A stretch of DNA of 26,174 bases from an uncultured Lachnospiraceae bacterium (GTDB lineage Bacteria; Bacillota; Clostridia; Lachnospirales; Lachnospiraceae): positions 1 through 26,174 of the forward strand of contig CAMAHO010000007.1 in NCBI GenBank assembly GCA_945834545.1, written 5' to 3'. The notes under the pieces were generated by a model. That model was not told the origin of the DNA. It was given only the letters and a program-made list of their open reading frames with translations, and made no database searches. A program made the translations under genes and the position numbers. Below are positions 15,105-23,745 of the stretch, in pieces; position 1 is the first letter of the stretch; every line of letters begins with the position of its first letter.

Positions 15105-17324
15105 TTAAGCCAACTCCCGGATTCGTTCCCCAAGGGAGGTGTAGCGTCTGTTTTCACTCTCATTGTGAATCATTGCCTGGAATACATCCTTCTGCCCAAG
15201 GATGACCACCAGTTTCTTTGCCCTTGTGATTCCGGTATATAACAGATTTCGGTTCATAAGCATTGCCGGACCGGATAAAAGCGGCATGAGCACTGCAGGG
15301 TATTCTCCACCTTGGGATTTATGAATGGTAACTGCATAGCACAGCTCCAGCTCCTCTAAAATCTGAAAGGGGTAGGTCACTCTCCTGTGCTCATCAAATT
15401 CCACCACCAGGTAGGATTGCCTTTCATTGATTTCCTTTATCACTCCCATATCCCCGTTAAATACGCCTTGCCCCTTGTCAATTACAATTTGGTAGTTTCC
15501 CAGGACTTCCCATTCCAATTCATAATTATTCTTAATCTGCATGACCTTGTCTCCTTCCCGGAACAGTCCTTGACTTGTTTCATGTTCTGCCTTGGAGGGA
15601 TGAGGCGGATTCAAATACTCCTGTAAAATCGGATTCAGAGCCAGTGTACCCAAAGCTCCCTTCCGCATAGGAGTGAGCACCTGGATGTCAAAGGAAGAGG
15701 CCTGCACATACTTGGGCAATTTGTCTCTCACCAGCTCCACCATATGTTTGTATATCACATTGACGTTCTGTCGTTCCAGGAAGAAAAAATCTTCGGATTT
15801 GTTGTCCAGGGGAACCTCCTCCCCCCGATTGATTTTATGGGCATTCACAACGATATCGCTGCCGGTTTTTTGTCGAAATATCTTCTGCAGTACAACACAG
15901 TGAAAGCACTTACTATCCATAATATCCTTTAACACCTGACCCGGTCCGATGCTGGGCAGCTGGTCCACATCACCTACTAAGATCAACCTGGTCCCGGGCA
16001 CGATTGCCTGGAGAAGGGCTTGAAAAAGGGATACATCCACCATGGACATTTCATCGATAATTACCACATCTGCATCCAGCGGATTTTCCTCGTTTCGTTC
16101 AAAGCGAACCTTTCTTTTATCCTCCTCGTCCAACGCTCCGTTCAGCTCCAGAAGCCTATGTATGGTTTTCGCCTCATAGCCTGTAGCCTCACTCATGCGC
16201 TTGGCTGCTCGTCCTGTAGGTGCAGCCAGCAGTAAATCCAGGCCTTCTGACTGGAAATACTGAATCATCAGATTGATGGTTGTGGTTTTCCCTGTGCCGG
16301 GCCCGCCGGACAAGATAAATACGCCGTTGCAAATGCTCTCCAATGCCGCTTCCAGCTGATGCTCCTCCAGAATCAGTCCATTCCTCTCAGCTGTTTTTTC
16401 CAGTTTCCCTCGCAGCTGCTGTCTCTGGCCGGGCAGCATATAGCTCTCTCCCACAGCTCTATCCAATTCCAAAAGTTTTTTTGCACAGCTTAGCTCTGTG
16501 TAGAAATAGGATTGCAAATAGACTCTGTCCTGTCTTAGGATGACTTTTCTGTCTACAGAAAGATTTGAAATCTGTGTCCTTACGAGCTCGGGCGTCGTCT
16601 CCAATAAGGCTGCACTTCGCTCTGCCAGGTTCTCTTCCGGCAGGTAGCAATGCCCCTCTGCCACGGATTGGGACAAGGTATAAAGAATCCCACACTGAAT
16701 TCGGTACTGGGAATCCATCTTTATTCCCAGCTGCATGGCAATTCCATCTGCTATCTTAAAACCTACCCCCGAAATATCCTCCGCCATCTTATAAGGGTTT
16801 TCCTGAAGCATGGCATATAGTCCTATTCCATAGCGGTTGTAAATCTTTAAGGCCAAAGCATTGGAGATACCAAATTTGGAGAGGTGCATAATAGCTTCCC
16901 TGAGTTCCTTTTTATCCTCCATATTTTGAGAGATCTCCATGGCCATACGGGTACTGATTCCCTTAATCTCTGCCAACCGCTCCGGCTCTTCGTCCATAAT
17001 CCTAAGGGTATCCTCGCCAAATTTCTGAATAATACGCTTTGCCAGCGCAGCCCCTATACCTTTTACTGCCCCGCTTGCAAGATAGCGTTCGATTTCCTCC
17101 AGCCCTTGGGGCGCGATCTCAACATACTGTGCCATCTTAAACTGATGTCCGTAAGTAGGATGATCCATATACTCCCCTTTGGCCTCAATTGTAATTCCTA
17201 CCGTCAGTGCAGGACATTTCCCGGTGCAGACAACCTCCTCTTCCCCCACCATCAGCACAATTACCTTATAACCATTTTCTGCTTCGTACAGGAAATGGTC
17301 AACATAACCAGATATTACTTCCAT
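15105..17324 (-). CDS. recD2: SF1B ATP-dependent DNA helicase RecD2
   Basis: A RecD-like 5'-3' helicase of the long RecD2 type, found in bacteria without RecBCD and involved in DNA damage tolerance and fork repair. From the ATG at 17324 it has 739 residues. The N-terminal domain, typical of RecD2 and absent from short RecD, includes helix-hairpin-helix-like GAVKGIGAALAKRI and AEIKGIST. The helicase core follows: Walker A GGPGTGKTTT (about 340-349), VVIIDEMSMVD for Walker B, LVGDVDQLPSIGPGQ, the arginine-containing IFRQ, AVTIHKSQGGEYP, and YTGITRAKKLVVILG at the end. GGGAG five bases before 17324 decides the start; the ATG four codons upstream has no ribosome site. comFC begins 92 bases downstream, probably in the same unit. 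Confidence 0.95.
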   Translation of the reverse strand: MEVISGYVDHFLYEAENGYKVIVLMVGEEEVVCTGKCPALTVGITIEAKGEYMDHPTYGHQFKMAQYVEIAPQGLEEIERYLASGAVKGIGAALAKRIIQKFGEDTLRIMDEEPERLAEIKGISTRMAMEISQNMEDKKELREAIMHLSKFGISNALALKIYNRYGIGLYAMLQENPYKMAEDISGVGFKIADGIAMQLGIKMDSQYRIQCGILYTLSQSVAEGHCYLPEENLAERSAALLETTPELVRTQISNLSVDRKVILRQDRVYLQSYFYTELSCAKKLLELDRAVGESYMLPGQRQQLRGKLEKTAERNGLILEEHQLEAALESICNGVFILSGGPGTGKTTTINLMIQYFQSEGLDLLLAAPTGRAAKRMSEATGYEAKTIHRLLELNGALDEEDKRKVRFERNEENPLDADVVIIDEMSMVDVSLFQALLQAIVPGTRLILVGDVDQLPSIGPGQVLKDIMDSKCFHCVVLQKIFRQKTGSDIVVNAHKINRGEEVPLDNKSEDFFFLERQNVNVIYKHMVELVRDKLPKYVQASSFDIQVLTPMRKGALGTLALNPILQEYLNPPHPSKAEHETSQGLFREGDKVMQIKNNYELEWEVLGNYQIVIDKGQGVFNGDMGVIKEINERQSYLVVEFDEHRRVTYPFQILEELELCYAVTIHKSQGGEYPAVLMPLLSGPAMLMNRNLLYTGITRAKKLVVILGQKDVFQAMIHNESENRRYTSLGERIRELA

Positions 17325-17387
17325 ATATTCTCCCATCTATCAAATATCAAAATGTGAATTGTAAACGGAAACCAAGAGCATAGACAA

Positions 17388-17408
17388 GCAGGGGCTCTAT
17401 GCCCCTGC
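17388..17408 (-). terminator. Hairpin between flagellar cluster and recD2
   Basis: An 8-bp perfect stem GCAGGGGC / GCCCCTGC with a 5-base loop, 38 bases after the stop of the rod-binding gene. On the minus strand the run after it is only moderately T-rich (TTGTCTAT), so it may be a weak terminator or attenuator separating the flagellar cluster from recD2. Confidence 0.45.
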
Positions 17409-17445
17409 AGAAGAATCCACAAGAAAAAGGTCGCTTCCTTAATTT

Positions 17446-17799
17446 TTAGGACGGAAGCTCTGTAGTAGTATAGTTGCGTTTCATTTGCTCATACAGACTT
17501 TGTGCCAGTCCCAAGCTGTTGGTCTGTGTAGAGTCCTCTGCTATCTGTTGAACAGTCTTGTCCTTGAAAAAATCCACCAGTGTACTGTTGGAAGAGTCCT
17601 CTGTAAGCTTGGTGGTTTTCATCATTTCCTTAAAAACCTGCTCTAAAAAATATGCCTCAAATTTTTTACAGGCATCCATAAGTTCCTCATCAGAGGCGCC
17701 GGAATAATCCTCCTTAATCGTACCTTCCAGGGAGGTTTGGGAGGAAGCCATATTCTTATATTGATCCAAATATCCTTGGGACAAGCCATTGATATCCAT
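17446..17799 (-). CDS. Flagellar rod-binding protein (FlgJ N-terminal type)
   Basis: A 117-residue protein with the rod-binding domain of FlgJ and without its muramidase domain, as is usual in Firmicutes. It should help assemble the flagellar rod across the envelope. The signature is ACKKFEAYFLEQVFKEMM at about 43-60, followed by a VDFFKDKTVQQIAED segment and the SLGLAQSLYEQM helix near the C-terminus, all typical of the family. AAGGAG lies five bases before the ATG. It follows the flgG-like gene by 25 bases and ends the flagellar cluster before a possible terminator. Confidence 0.88.
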   Translation of the reverse strand: MDINGLSQGYLDQYKNMASSQTSLEGTIKEDYSGASDEELMDACKKFEAYFLEQVFKEMMKTTKLTEDSSNSTLVDFFKDKTVQQIAEDSTQTNSLGLAQSLYEQMKRNYTTTELPS

Positions 17800-17824
17800 G
17801 CTAACTCCTTCTGCAAATCAAAAC

Positions 17825-18640
17825 TTATCTTCTCAGATTGTTCGCCTGCTGCATCATTTCATCGGAGGCAGTGATGGCCTTTGAATTCAGCTCATAAGCT
17901 CTCTGTGCCACGATCATATTGACCATTTCGTCAACCACCTGCACATTGGAGCCTTCAAGGTAGCCTTGCACAACCCTGGTTTTTTCCACATTGTTGTTGG
18001 TGGCTTCGTTGATGGGCTGACCACTGGCAGCCGTCACCTTGTACAAATTGGAATCCTCTTTTTCCAGGCCATTGGGATTGGCAAACTGAAAAACACCAAT
18101 GCGAATGCCAATAGGCTGTGCATTGTTTTTTTCATCCGGATAGCAAATCTCGCCATCCTTGGAAACCGTGACACTGGAGAGAACATAGTTTGTATCCAGG
18201 ATGATTGGTGTCCCCTCCGTGCTCAGAACAGGAAGTCCATCCTTGGTAGCCAACATATTCCCATTGGTTCCCAGAGTAAACTGCAAATCTCCGTTTCTGG
18301 TATAATAGCTTTCTCCATCCTCGCCTCTGACTGCGAAGAAGCCCTTGCCATCCAGGGCAAACGCCGTATCACTGTTAGATGCCAGAAGATTGCCGGTCTT
18401 AAAATTCGATGTAATGGATGCATTTCTTACACCCAGGCCAACCTGCGCCGTGCTGGGCTTTTGCTCTCCGTTGGCAGAGGTGGTTTTGGTCTGAATATTT
18501 TGATATAACAAGGTTTTAAACTCGTTTGTCTGTGTCTTATACCCGGTGGTGTTTACATTCGCCAGATTATTTGCAATCGTATCCACATTGGTCTGTTGTG
18601 CAATCATTCCGGTTGCTGCTGTCCATAAGCTTCTTACCAT
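17825..18640 (-). CDS. flhP: Flagellar rod/hook-basal body protein, FlgG type (FlhP-like)
   Basis: A 271-residue axial protein of the flagellar basal body, closest in sequence features to FlgG, the distal rod protein. The N-terminal MVRSLWTAATGMIAQQTNVD and IANNLANVNTTGYKTQ are the standard rod-protein motif, and the C-terminus has VQGYLEGSNVQVVDEMVNMI followed by AQRAYELNSKAI, diagnostic for FlgG. Central FALDGKGFFAV and YYTRNGDLQF segments fit the D1 domain. It lies 17 bases after an FlgF/FlhO-type gene and downstream of mbl, the position of flhP in Bacillus subtilis. GAGGT precedes the ATG by about eight bases. The symbol follows the Bacillus order; flgG is an equally acceptable name. Confidence 0.92.
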   Translation of the reverse strand: MVRSLWTAATGMIAQQTNVDTIANNLANVNTTGYKTQTNEFKTLLYQNIQTKTTSANGEQKPSTAQVGLGVRNASITSNFKTGNLLASNSDTAFALDGKGFFAVRGEDGESYYTRNGDLQFTLGTNGNMLATKDGLPVLSTEGTPIILDTNYVLSSVTVSKDGEICYPDEKNNAQPIGIRIGVFQFANPNGLEKEDSNLYKVTAASGQPINEATNNNVEKTRVVQGYLEGSNVQVVDEMVNMIVAQRAYELNSKAITASDEMMQQANNLRR

Positions 18641-18657
18641 ACTCTACACCTCACCCC

Positions 18658-19434
18658 TTAAATCTTTCCAAGCTGAGATACTGCAATACCCAGAGATTCA
18701 TCATAGGTCTGCATAATCTTCTGATTGCTTTCATAAGCCCTGGTGATACTGATTAAGTTCACCATCTCCGACACTGTCTGTACATTCGACATCTCTAAAT
18801 ACCCGGAGTTAACGGTAGCCTGAGAACGAATGATCTGAGCACCCTCCAAGGGTTTAAAGAGAGTCTCCCCCGTTCTCTGAAGATAATCGTAATTCTCGAA
18901 ATCGATTACCTGGAGCTTTGCCAGTCTGGTACCATTTTGGTAAATGGTTCCGTCCTTGTCAATCTTGGTATCCTGTAGGGGATCAATCTGTATATGACGA
19001 TTTTGCTCATCCAACACATAGTCTCCATCTTGGGTAACCAGGTACCCCTCTTTGTTTAAGGTAAACTGACCAGCTCTGGTATACAGGGTGCTGGTTTCCT
19101 GATTCTTATTTGTGCACTCTATGGCAAAGAAACCTTCTCCGCCCAGAGCCAAATCAAAGGTATTGTCCGTTACGCGGAAAGAACCTTGGGTATAGTCCAC
19201 ATAATTTTCCCCTATCTTTACCCCGGGATTGTTGATGCCTGTCCTCTGAACATTTCTCTCTCCCACGGACTTGTCCTTGATTTTTACGGTCAGAATGTCA
19301 TCAAAGGACTGGCTGGTGGAGCCTTCCTTTTTGTACCCTACCGTGGAGGCATTTGCCAGATTATTGGTGAGGATGTCCATTCTGTTTTGCTCATTGATGA
19401 GCCCCGTATGTGCAATATACAATCCCTTTAACAT
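18658..19434 (-). CDS. flhO: Flagellar hook-basal body protein, FlgF type (FlhO-like)
   Basis: A 258-residue axial flagellar protein, from the ATG at 19434, which has AAGGGG six bases upstream; the longer frame reaching 19467 has no proper start site. The N-terminus MLKGLYIAHTGLINEQNRMD, then NNLANASTVGYKKEG, is a rod-type motif that diverges from FlgG in the way FlgF/FlhO proteins do. The C-terminus SGYLEMSNVQTVSEMVNLIS followed by ITRAYESNQKIMQ is the standard D0 helix. It follows mbl by 113 bases, with no clear sigma-D promoter in that gap, and is followed by the FlgG-type gene. In Bacillus subtilis FlhO and FlhP are rod components encoded after mbl. Confidence 0.9.
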   Translation of the reverse strand: MLKGLYIAHTGLINEQNRMDILTNNLANASTVGYKKEGSTSQSFDDILTVKIKDKSVGERNVQRTGINNPGVKIGENYVDYTQGSFRVTDNTFDLALGGEGFFAIECTNKNQETSTLYTRAGQFTLNKEGYLVTQDGDYVLDEQNRHIQIDPLQDTKIDKDGTIYQNGTRLAKLQVIDFENYDYLQRTGETLFKPLEGAQIIRSQATVNSGYLEMSNVQTVSEMVNLISITRAYESNQKIMQTYDESLGIAVSQLGKI

Positions 19435-19547
19435 ACGATACCCCTTTCTCAGACAGCCTCCCTGCATATCTGTATCAACTATTTATATTTCGTAACTGCT
19501 GTACAATGACTTATTTATTTGTAATTCTATTCCATCCTATATACAGT

Positions 19548-20537
19548 TTACTCCCTGTAACCGGAGAGGAACTCCACATATTTTCCGGTTCCGATAGCAA
19601 CTGCAGTCATGGGATCCTCTGCGGTCATGGTGTTGATACCGGTACGCTCACTGATTAGCTCCTCAAGTCCGCGAAGCAAGCTGCCTCCGCCGGTTAATAC
19701 AATGCCTCTGTCGGCGATATCAGCTGCAAGCTCCGGAGGCGTTTTTTCCAAAACGCTGTGTATAATCTCAACAATTTGAGAGGTGGCTTCCCGCAAGGCC
19801 TCTTCGGTTTCCTCGGAGGAAACGGTAACTGTCTTAGGCAGACCGGTTACCAGATTACGTCCTCTCACATCCATATAGTCCACCTCAGGACGCTTGAATG
19901 CACAACCAATTTTAATCTTGATATCTTCCGCGGTTCTCTCACCAATCAGAAGATTATGTTTCTTTCTCATATAACGTACGATGGCTTCATCGAAGTCATC
20001 TCCGGCTACCTTAAGGGACGCGCTAACTACAGTACCGCCCAGCGAGATCACTGCAATATCAGAGGTTCCACCGCCAATGTCCACAATCATATTTCCGCAA
20101 GGCTTGGAAATATCAATTCCTGCGCCAATTGCTGCCGCAATCGGTTCCTCAATGATGGACACCTGCTTTGCCCCGGTCTGATAGGTGGCATCCTCTACTG
20201 CTTTCTTTTCTACCTCTGTAACACCGCTGGGCACACATACTGCAATACGAGGTCTGCGGAAGGTTTTCTTACCAATGGCCTTTTGGATGAAATACTTCAT
20301 CATCTTTTCTGTCACGGTGTAATCCGAAATAACACCCTGTCTTAAGGGTCTGACAGCAACGATATTTCCCGGGGTTCTACCCAGCATCAATCGTGCGTCC
20401 TCTCCAATTGCCTTTATCTTGTTTGTATCTCGATCAAAAGCTACTACAGACGGCTCTTTTAATACTACGCCCTTTCCTCTGATATATACCAGGATAGAAG
20501 CGGTTCCCAAATCTATACCGATATCTGTTCCGTGCAT
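19548..20537 (-). CDS. mbl: MreB-family actin homologue (Mbl), cell-shape scaffold
   Basis: A 329-residue bacterial actin that forms membrane filaments guiding lateral wall synthesis in rod-shaped cells. Nucleotide-binding motifs are intact: phosphate 1 IGIDLGTASIL at 7-17, phosphate 2 IVDIGGGTSDIAV near 155-167, and the adenosine motif GIVLTGGGSLLRGLEEL near the C-terminus. VAVRPLRQGVISDYTVTEKM and GERTAEDIKIKIG are typical of the family. I call it Mbl rather than MreB because flhO-flhP follow as in Bacillus and no mreC/mreD is nearby; sequence alone does not separate the paralogues. AAGGAGG lies nine bases before the ATG. A leader of about 120 bases with a hairpin precedes it. Confidence 0.93.
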   Translation of the reverse strand: MHGTDIGIDLGTASILVYIRGKGVVLKEPSVVAFDRDTNKIKAIGEDARLMLGRTPGNIVAVRPLRQGVISDYTVTEKMMKYFIQKAIGKKTFRRPRIAVCVPSGVTEVEKKAVEDATYQTGAKQVSIIEEPIAAAIGAGIDISKPCGNMIVDIGGGTSDIAVISLGGTVVSASLKVAGDDFDEAIVRYMRKKHNLLIGERTAEDIKIKIGCAFKRPEVDYMDVRGRNLVTGLPKTVTVSSEETEEALREATSQIVEIIHSVLEKTPPELAADIADRGIVLTGGGSLLRGLEELISERTGINTMTAEDPMTAVAIGTGKYVEFLSGYRE

Positions 20538-20586
20538 CTGTCTGCTCCTCCTTATTTCCTAAATAAGCTCCTATTCTATAGCTGTT

Positions 20587-20621
20587 CATTGAAAGCATCT
20601 TCCAAGTCAGCTTTTCCAATG
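20587..20621 (-). promoter_or_regulatory. Leader hairpin upstream of mbl
   Basis: CATTG-AAAGC and GCTTT-TC-CAATG can pair as a 10-bp stem with a 2-base bulge and a 13-base loop in the mbl leader, 50 bases before the start codon. There is no T-run after it, so it is not a terminator; it could affect mRNA stability or be chance. Confidence 0.3.
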
Positions 20622-20666
20622 AGAAAATGATACTATCCCTCAATTTAACACAATAACTTAAAGTGT

Positions 20667-20695
20667 ATTATACCCGAAAAAAATAGAATTTGAAA
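20667..20695 (-). promoter_or_regulatory. Promoter of the mbl-flagellar cluster
   Basis: On the minus strand TTTCAA (20690-20695), 17 bases, then a perfect TATAAT (20667-20672). The leader would be about 120 bases. The gap 20538-20901 between mbl and uvrA holds this promoter, the leader hairpin, a terminator and the long palindrome; no gene is supported there. Confidence 0.6.
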
Positions 20696-20710
20696 GGGCT
20701 TTATAAAAAA

Positions 20711-20743
20711 ATAAGAAAAAGGCACAGAAACTCTGTACCTTTT
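20711..20743 (-). terminator. Intrinsic terminator of the uvrBA transcript
   Basis: On the minus strand AAAAGG-T-ACAGA, a 3-base loop, then TCTGT-G-CCTTTT form an 11-bp stem with one internal mismatch, followed by TTTTTCTTATTTTTTT. It is a classic rho-independent terminator for uvrA but lies about 160 bases past the stop codon, behind the palindromic element. Confidence 0.75.
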
Positions 20744-20761
20744 ATATCGGCTGATAGAACG

Positions 20762-20911
20762 GAAACATTAGGGACGGGGTTTTTTGTTGCCCATGTCTGT
20801 CCCCAATGTAACATATCGATAGAGTTCAAGTGGTCCCTGCTGTCCCTTACATGTAGATGTGTTACATTGGGGACAGACATGGGCAACAAAAAACCCCGTC
20901 CCTAATGTTTC
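20762..20911. repeat. Long perfect palindromic element (52-bp arms, 46-base loop)
   Basis: Bases 20762-20813 and 20860-20911 are exact reverse complements over 52 bp, separated by 46 bases. Each arm is itself an imperfect palindrome: CATTAGGGAC at 20766-20775 pairs with GTCCCCAATG at 20799-20808 (9 of 10), so the element is two REP-like hairpins facing each other. The right arm contains the last two codons and the TAG stop of uvrA. No target-site duplication or transposase is visible. It resembles a non-autonomous mobile element (MITE) or a BIME-type REP pair. Short frames across it read by chance and are not genes. Confidence 0.9.
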
Positions 20912-23745
20912 ATCGCAATGTATTTCCCGGTGTAGGAAACGGGATTAGCTGCCACTTCCTTGGGAGTACCTTTTGCAATGACCGTACCTCCACGGTCACC
21001 TCCCTCGGGACCGATGTCGATGATGTAGTCCGCCGTCTTAATCACATCCAGATTATGCTCAATCACCACCAAGGTATTGCCTGCATCTGCCAGTCTATGG
21101 AGGATTTCCACCAGCTTATGAACATCTGCAAAATGCAGTCCTGTGGTGGGTTCGTCCAAAATGTAGATGGTCTTTCCGGTACTTCTCTTGGAAAGCTCAG
21201 TGGCAAGCTTGATACGCTGGGCCTCTCCTCCGGATAGAGTTGTGGAGGGTTGTCCCAGCTTGATATAGGATAGGCCTACATCATATAAGGTCTTGATCTT
21301 ATTGTAGATGGAGGGAATGTTTTCAAAGAAGGGAAGAGCCTCCTCCACCGTCATATCCAGCACATCAAAGATACTCTTTCCTTTATAAAGGATGTCCAGG
21401 GTTTCTCTGTTGTATCTCTTTCCGTTACATACTTCACAAGGGACATACACATCCGGAAGAAAATGCATCTCTATCTTAATAATACCGTCTCCACCGCAGG
21501 CTTCACATCTACCGCCCTTCACATTAAAGCTGAAACGCCCCTTGGTATATCCCTTCGCCTTGGCATCCATAGTAGACGCAAACAAGTCTCGAATCATATC
21601 GAAGACACCGGTATAGGTGGCAGGATTGCTTCGGGGAGTACGTCCTATAGGAGATTGGTCAATATTAATTACCTTGTCCAGCTGCTCCATGCCAAGGATT
21701 TCCTTATGCTTCCCAGGTATGACTCTGGCACGGTTTAAATCTCTGGCAAGGCGTTTGTAAAGAATTTCGTTTACCAGAGATGATTTACCAGAACCTGACA
21801 CGCCTGTCACACAAGTAAATACACCCAGAGGAATATCCACATCAATATTCTTCAGATTGTTCTCCTGTGCACCCTTTACCTTGAGCCAACCGGTAGGTTT
21901 TCTGGTCTGTGCCGGTATGGGAATGAATTTCTTCCCACTAAGATACTGACCTGTGATGGAATTCTCATTAGCCATAATTTCCTGGGCAGTTCCCTGAGCT
22001 ATGACCTCTCCTCCGTGAGAACCGGCTCCCGGCCCAATATCCACAATATGGTCTGCCGCAAACATGGTATCCTCATCATGCTCCACAACAATCAGAGTAT
22101 TCCCCAGATCCCGGAGTTTCTTTAAGGTCGCCAATAGCTTGTCGTTGTCCCTTTGATGCAGTCCTATGCTGGGCTCGTCCAGAATATAGCAGACGCCTAC
22201 CAAACCGGAGCCTATCTGAGTTGCCAAGCGAATTCTCTGTGCTTCTCCACCGGACAGACTGGCTGTGGCTCTGGATAAGGACAGATAGTCCAGGCCCACA
22301 TTGATCAGAAATTCTACTCTGGCACGGATTTCCTTCAGTATCTGCTCCCCTATGAGAAGCTGCTGCTTGGTAAGCTCCAGGTCTCCAAGATATTCCTTCA
22401 GCTTTAAAACTGACATGTTTGTCACTTCATATATGTTTTTATCCCCTACCGTAACTGCCAGAGATTCCTTCTTCAGTCGCATTCCGCCGCAGGCTTTACA
22501 GGGAGTAATTCGCATAAAGGTTTCATACTCTTGCTTCATGGCTTCGGAAAAGGTTTCCTTATAGCGTCTTTCTACATTCTTTAGGATGCCTTCAAAGGCT
22601 GTGGGATAGACACCCTTCCCTCTTTGCCCCTCATAATACACATCCACGCTCTCTCCGTTCGTACCGTACAGCAAAATGTCCTGAATCTTTTGAGGGTACT
22701 CTCCAAAGGGAGTATCCAAATCAAATTGATATCTTTTCATCAGTGCCTGCAGAATGGCATTGGTAAAGCTGCTCTTATCCGTGCAGGACTGCCAGCCCAT
22801 GACGGTGATTGCTCCCTGGTTTATGGATAAGCTTTTATCCGGAATCATGAGTTCCGGTGCAAACTCCATCTTATAGCCTAAGCCCACACACTCCGGGCAG
22901 GCGCCAAAGGGATTGTTAAAGGAAAAGCTTCTGGGCTCTAATTCACTGATACTGATCCCGCAGTCCGGGCAGGAAAAGCTCTGGCTGAAATTCATAGGTT
23001 CACCGTCAATGACATCCACCACCAGAAGCCCTTCTGCCAGATTCAGCACATTTTCAATGGAGTCAGCCAGTCTTCTTTGGATTCCATCCTTTACCACCAA
23101 ACGATCCACTACGATTTCTATGCTATGCTTGATGTTTTTATCCAACTTAATTTCTTCCGTCAGCTCGTACAGAGAGCCATCGATTCGAACTCTTACATAT
23201 CCGCTTCTGGATGCACGTTCCAGCACCTTAATATGCTCTCCCTTGCGTCCTCTGACCACGGGAGCCAAAAGCTGCAGTCTGGTACCCTCCGGCAACTCCA
23301 TAATCTGGTCCACCATCTGGTCCACGGTTTGCTTGGAAATGGGTTTCCCACAGTTTGGACAATGAGGAATCCCCACTCTGGCATACAAAAGTCGGAAATA
23401 ATCGTAGATTTCCGTAACAGTACCCACGGTAGAACGGGGATTCCTATTTGTTGACTTCTGGTCAATGGAAATGGCCGGAGAAAGCCCTTCTATATGCTCC
23501 ACATTGGGTTTCTCCATCTGACCCAAAAACTGACGCGCATAGGAGGACAAGGATTCCATATACCTTCTCTGACCCTCCGCATATATGGTATCAAACGCCA
23601 AGCTGGACTTTCCGGAACCTGACAGTCCTGTCAGAACCACCAGTTGGTTTCTCGGTATATCCACGTCTAAATTCTTTAAATTATGCTCATTGGCCCCACG
23701 GATTTTAATGTACTCCTTAGGACGCATCTTTACTGCTTCTTCCAT
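20902..23745 (-). CDS. uvrA: Excinuclease ABC subunit A
   Basis: The damage-sensing ABC-type ATPase of nucleotide excision repair, which loads UvrB at lesions. From the ATG at 23745 it has 947 residues, the usual length. Features in order: Walker A GLSGSGKSS (about 40-48), zinc finger 1 from CPNCGKPI and CPDCGISI plus FGACPECVG, an insertion domain with CKACGGMRLKKES, ABC signature LSGGEAQRIRLAT, a second Walker A GVSGSGKSS, zinc finger CEACGGDG and CEVCNGKRYN, second signature LSGGEAQRIKLAT, and DEPTTGLH. The start is not decided by a strong ribosome site; the ATG six codons later is also possible. An upstream open frame to 23889 is probably untranslated. The last two residues and the stop lie in the inverted repeat. 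About 147 bases separate it from uvrB. Confidence 0.97.
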   Translation of the reverse strand: MEEAVKMRPKEYIKIRGANEHNLKNLDVDIPRNQLVVLTGLSGSGKSSLAFDTIYAEGQRRYMESLSSYARQFLGQMEKPNVEHIEGLSPAISIDQKSTNRNPRSTVGTVTEIYDYFRLLYARVGIPHCPNCGKPISKQTVDQMVDQIMELPEGTRLQLLAPVVRGRKGEHIKVLERASRSGYVRVRIDGSLYELTEEIKLDKNIKHSIEIVVDRLVVKDGIQRRLADSIENVLNLAEGLLVVDVIDGEPMNFSQSFSCPDCGISISELEPRSFSFNNPFGACPECVGLGYKMEFAPELMIPDKSLSINQGAITVMGWQSCTDKSSFTNAILQALMKRYQFDLDTPFGEYPQKIQDILLYGTNGESVDVYYEGQRGKGVYPTAFEGILKNVERRYKETFSEAMKQEYETFMRITPCKACGGMRLKKESLAVTVGDKNIYEVTNMSVLKLKEYLGDLELTKQQLLIGEQILKEIRARVEFLINVGLDYLSLSRATASLSGGEAQRIRLATQIGSGLVGVCYILDEPSIGLHQRDNDKLLATLKKLRDLGNTLIVVEHDEDTMFAADHIVDIGPGAGSHGGEVIAQGTAQEIMANENSITGQYLSGKKFIPIPAQTRKPTGWLKVKGAQENNLKNIDVDIPLGVFTCVTGVSGSGKSSLVNEILYKRLARDLNRARVIPGKHKEILGMEQLDKVINIDQSPIGRTPRSNPATYTGVFDMIRDLFASTMDAKAKGYTKGRFSFNVKGGRCEACGGDGIIKIEMHFLPDVYVPCEVCNGKRYNRETLDILYKGKSIFDVLDMTVEEALPFFENIPSIYNKIKTLYDVGLSYIKLGQPSTTLSGGEAQRIKLATELSKRSTGKTIYILDEPTTGLHFADVHKLVEILHRLADAGNTLVVIEHNLDVIKTADYIIDIGPEGGDRGGTVIAKGTPKEVAANPVSYTGKYIAMKH

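Noticed and set aside
19435..19547. Flagellar sigma-D promoter between mbl and flhO
   Set aside because: A TAAA is present but no GCCGATAT-like -10 follows at 14-16 bases.
20434..20643. 69-codon minus-strand frame in the mbl leader
   Set aside because: It overlaps the start of mbl in another frame and the leader, with no ribosome site; a regulatory leader peptide cannot be supported.
20690..21237. Short open frames on both strands across the palindrome (about 60-126 codons)
   Set aside because: They read through the inverted repeat and antisense uvrA, lack ribosome sites, and mirror each other because of the symmetry.
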